From: Prostheceraeus crozeri
Lineage: Eukaryota > Platyhelminthes > Polycladida > Euryleptidae
Direction of reading: 5' to 3'
Assembly (NCBI GenBank): GCA_907163375.1
Contig: CAJQUW010007128.1
Coordinates: 42,761-106,760, forward strand
Length of the DNA stretch: 64,000 nt
The position numbers and the translations under genes are program-made. The notes under the pieces are model-generated. The model did not search any database. It saw nothing but the letters and a program-made list of their open reading frames with translations, and had not been told where the DNA came from. Position 1 is the first letter of the stretch. Each line of letters starts with the position of its first letter. Shown here piece by piece: positions 62,160-64,000 of this stretch.

Positions 62160-63150
62160 GAAAAAGACAATAGAGCCAAAGTTACGCTCAACAGGTCTTC
62201 ACTCCTCTTCACACCAAGTTTCATCAAAATCTTAGAGATCATCTATAATATTGAAAAAAATCTATTCAACGACAATTTCAAATGTTCAAGCACACAACCA
62301 GTCACACCGCAATAAAGCCAAGCGTATAGGCTCTACAGCAGCTCACTTACCTTCATACAAAGTTTCATCAAAATCTATGCAATAAATCCTACAGAACCTT
62401 TGCAAGTTTGAAAACATGGCCTACTCAGCGACAACTTTAAATGTTCAAACACACATCCAACCACAACTCCCACGCACCTTTGCGCAGAACACAATAGAGC
62501 CAAACTTAAGTTCTACAGTGCCTTGTTCATCATCACTGCCATTTCAGCATGATCCATGCAATGCTGTGTTCTACAGTGCCTTCACAATTTTGAAAACATA
62601 GCCTTCCCAAACCAATTAGCGCAGCTTCAAACATACTGTACAAAGAGTCATAGCTCATACGCATACTTGAAGAAGACGCAATAGAGTCAAACTTGAGATC
62701 TACAGTACCTCATTCATCACGACATAAATTACCATAAAAATCAATGCAATTACCATAAAATAAGGCTACTCTGTCCTAGAGAGCCTCCATAATATTGAAA
62801 ACATGGTCTTCTCAACAACATTTCAAATGTTCAAGCACACAACCAGCCACAACTCCTACGCACCTCTGCGGGGGAAATGCTATAGACCCAAACTCAAGCT
62901 CTACAGTGCCTCGTTCACTCACCTTTACACAGAGTTTGATAGAAATCCATGTAATAATCTGTCCTACAGATGGGTTGGGTAGGAGTTGTGGCTGGTTGTG
63001 TGCTTGAAAATTTGAAATTGTCGCTGAGTAGACCATGTATTCAAAATTTTATAGGCTCTGTGTATTGGCTGATAAGTTTGGATCCTTTGCGTCTTCTTCA
63101 AATATGCCGAGGATCTGTAGCACGTTGTGTGCTTGAACATTTGAAATTAA
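62160..63150. repeat. Cluster of degenerate interspersed repeats
   Basis: Imperfect copies of a unit of about 170-200 bases, recognised by ACAACCAGCCACAACTCC, AGAGCCAAACTTAAGTTCTA and GTTTCATCAAAATCTATGCA, lie at about 62170-62300, 62330-62480, 62640-62760 and 62800-62960. The copy at about 62965-63150 is inverted relative to the others, so 62812-63036 forms an imperfect palindrome. The family is unknown to me. Confidence 0.6.
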
Positions 63151-64000
63151 CGTTGATATTTGAAAATGTCCTGACTAAATAGTATGTTTTGTTGATAGGA
63201 AAGAGTCAAGAGTGATTTGATGTTATCTTATTTATTATATTGATGCAATCAATCTCAGTCACTCACTACTCACTGATCATCTTCAGACAAAAAGGAATTT
63301 TATCATTGACTTACACAAAAAGATTCAAATTTTTTGTGCAATGATATCATTGACACTATGACATGGACGGGATGATGCAGGAAATGGGGAATACAGATTT
63401 GTATGAGGCAGGTTGTACTGGCCTACACATGCCACTACCAGTAGCATAGAAAATAATGACTTGATTGAAAAGTTAGTGTTACATAGGTAAATTTTGGATC
63501 ATAGGCATCAGAAAGGGATACCGAAGAAAAAGAAATGAATCCCTGTAGCTGTTCAGTTCATGTTTGTCGTTGACTGTTGGTTTAAGTTGTTGATATAAAA
63601 AGCTTCTCTTAGACGAAGGTTGCTTGCATCGTCATGTGCCAGAATTGATGCCATGATGTAGTCCGTTTGACGGTTGTTCAAATGCTAATTTCTCATGGAC
63701 GAATCAACAGCTGTCATGTGCTCTTTGCGGCGAGCATGGAAATATCGGACAGTGCTGCTGATGCAAAATTGATGGCATTTAGACATGAGATTTGATTGAA
63801 AATGTTTTTCTTCTTGCACTTCCTAGAGTCAAGCACAGGGCAAATCGATAAATTGCAGTGATCTTTCTGTGAATCTATTTTAAGTGCATTTCCTAGTGTT
63901 TTACTTTTTCTTGTAAGTCGAATATTTATTATCTCGCTTCAAAAGATGCGAATTGGCGCTCCTGCGCTAAGTCGAAATCCGACCACTGCAAGAATCCTAG
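63151..64000. other. Flanking DNA, nothing recognised
   Basis: No convincing gene, repeat or element end is seen in this stretch. Confidence 0.4.

Noticed and set aside
1-64000. CRISPR array, tRNA or rRNA genes
   Set aside because: No regularly spaced identical repeats with unique spacers, and no cloverleaf or rRNA-like stretch that I could recognise; the tandem repeats present are coding or TIR minisatellites.

Overview
The window looks like nuclear DNA of an animal, probably an invertebrate; I cannot name the species. Genes in one element have short GT-AG introns, polyadenylation signals and TATA/CCAAT promoters, and all recognisable mobile DNA belongs to families typical of metazoan genomes. 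About three quarters of the window (1-48163) is one stack of nested transposable elements. The remainder (48164-64000) is gene-poor flanking DNA dominated by a recent large tandem duplication.

Nesting, outermost first. (i) Polinton C, of which only the right part (44007-48163) lies in the window, sits in flanking DNA. (ii) A Gypsy-type LTR retrotransposon, reading on the minus strand, is inserted in Polinton C. Its 5' LTR is at 43433-44006, its gag/protease region is spread over 42831-43110, 19205-20568 and 1-140, and the rest lies left of the window. (iii) Polinton A (147-19198, 6-bp target duplication ATCAAA) and Polinton B (20569-42830, 6-bp target duplication CTCGTT) are inserted separately into the retrotransposon. 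(iv) Polinton A itself carries two DNA transposons, a Tc1/mariner element at 2895-4640 and a Tc1-like remnant at 10476-11617.

Polinton A is a broken fossil with roughly ten breaks. Its parts are still readable: cysteine protease, part of the integrase, a phospholipase A2-like virion protein, major capsid protein, a fibre-like coiled-coil protein, a zinc-finger protein with a His/Gln-rich repeat, two P-loop ATPases, protein-primed PolB, a penton-like protein and three small conserved proteins. Its 693-bp terminal inverted repeats are almost identical. Polinton C is a diverged relative of A and is also broken.

Polinton B belongs to a different Polinton lineage and looks largely whole. One strand carries a tight cluster (24766-29915: core protein, packaging ATPase, conserved protein, Cys-rich protein, chromodomain integrase, pVI/pVII-like protein, double-jelly-roll major capsid, adenain-type protease). 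Two penton-like paralogues follow at 31204-34161. A 1.3-thousand-residue PolB with C2H2 and endonuclease VII-like modules reads the other way. Between the protease and the penton genes lies a minus-strand block encoding what reads as a complete TATA-binding-protein-like core (29922-30467), next to two related small proteins that may be PC4-like. Two RING-like zinc proteins, a DEDD exonuclease-like protein and a possible OB-fold protein sit near the left end. Two genes at opposite ends of Polinton B share an unusual leader in which an intron follows directly after the ATG. The TBP-like gene, its neighbours and this shared leader suggest that the element brings its own early/late transcription machinery; this is the most interesting content of the window.

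Right flank: a 5.18-kb unit is present twice plus a 0.7-kb third part (48928-59984), nearly identical between copies. An inverted repeat relates 48164-48490 to 50660-50977. Polinton C appears to have landed inside a copy of a candidate host exon. The last 4 kb hold only degenerate interspersed repeats.
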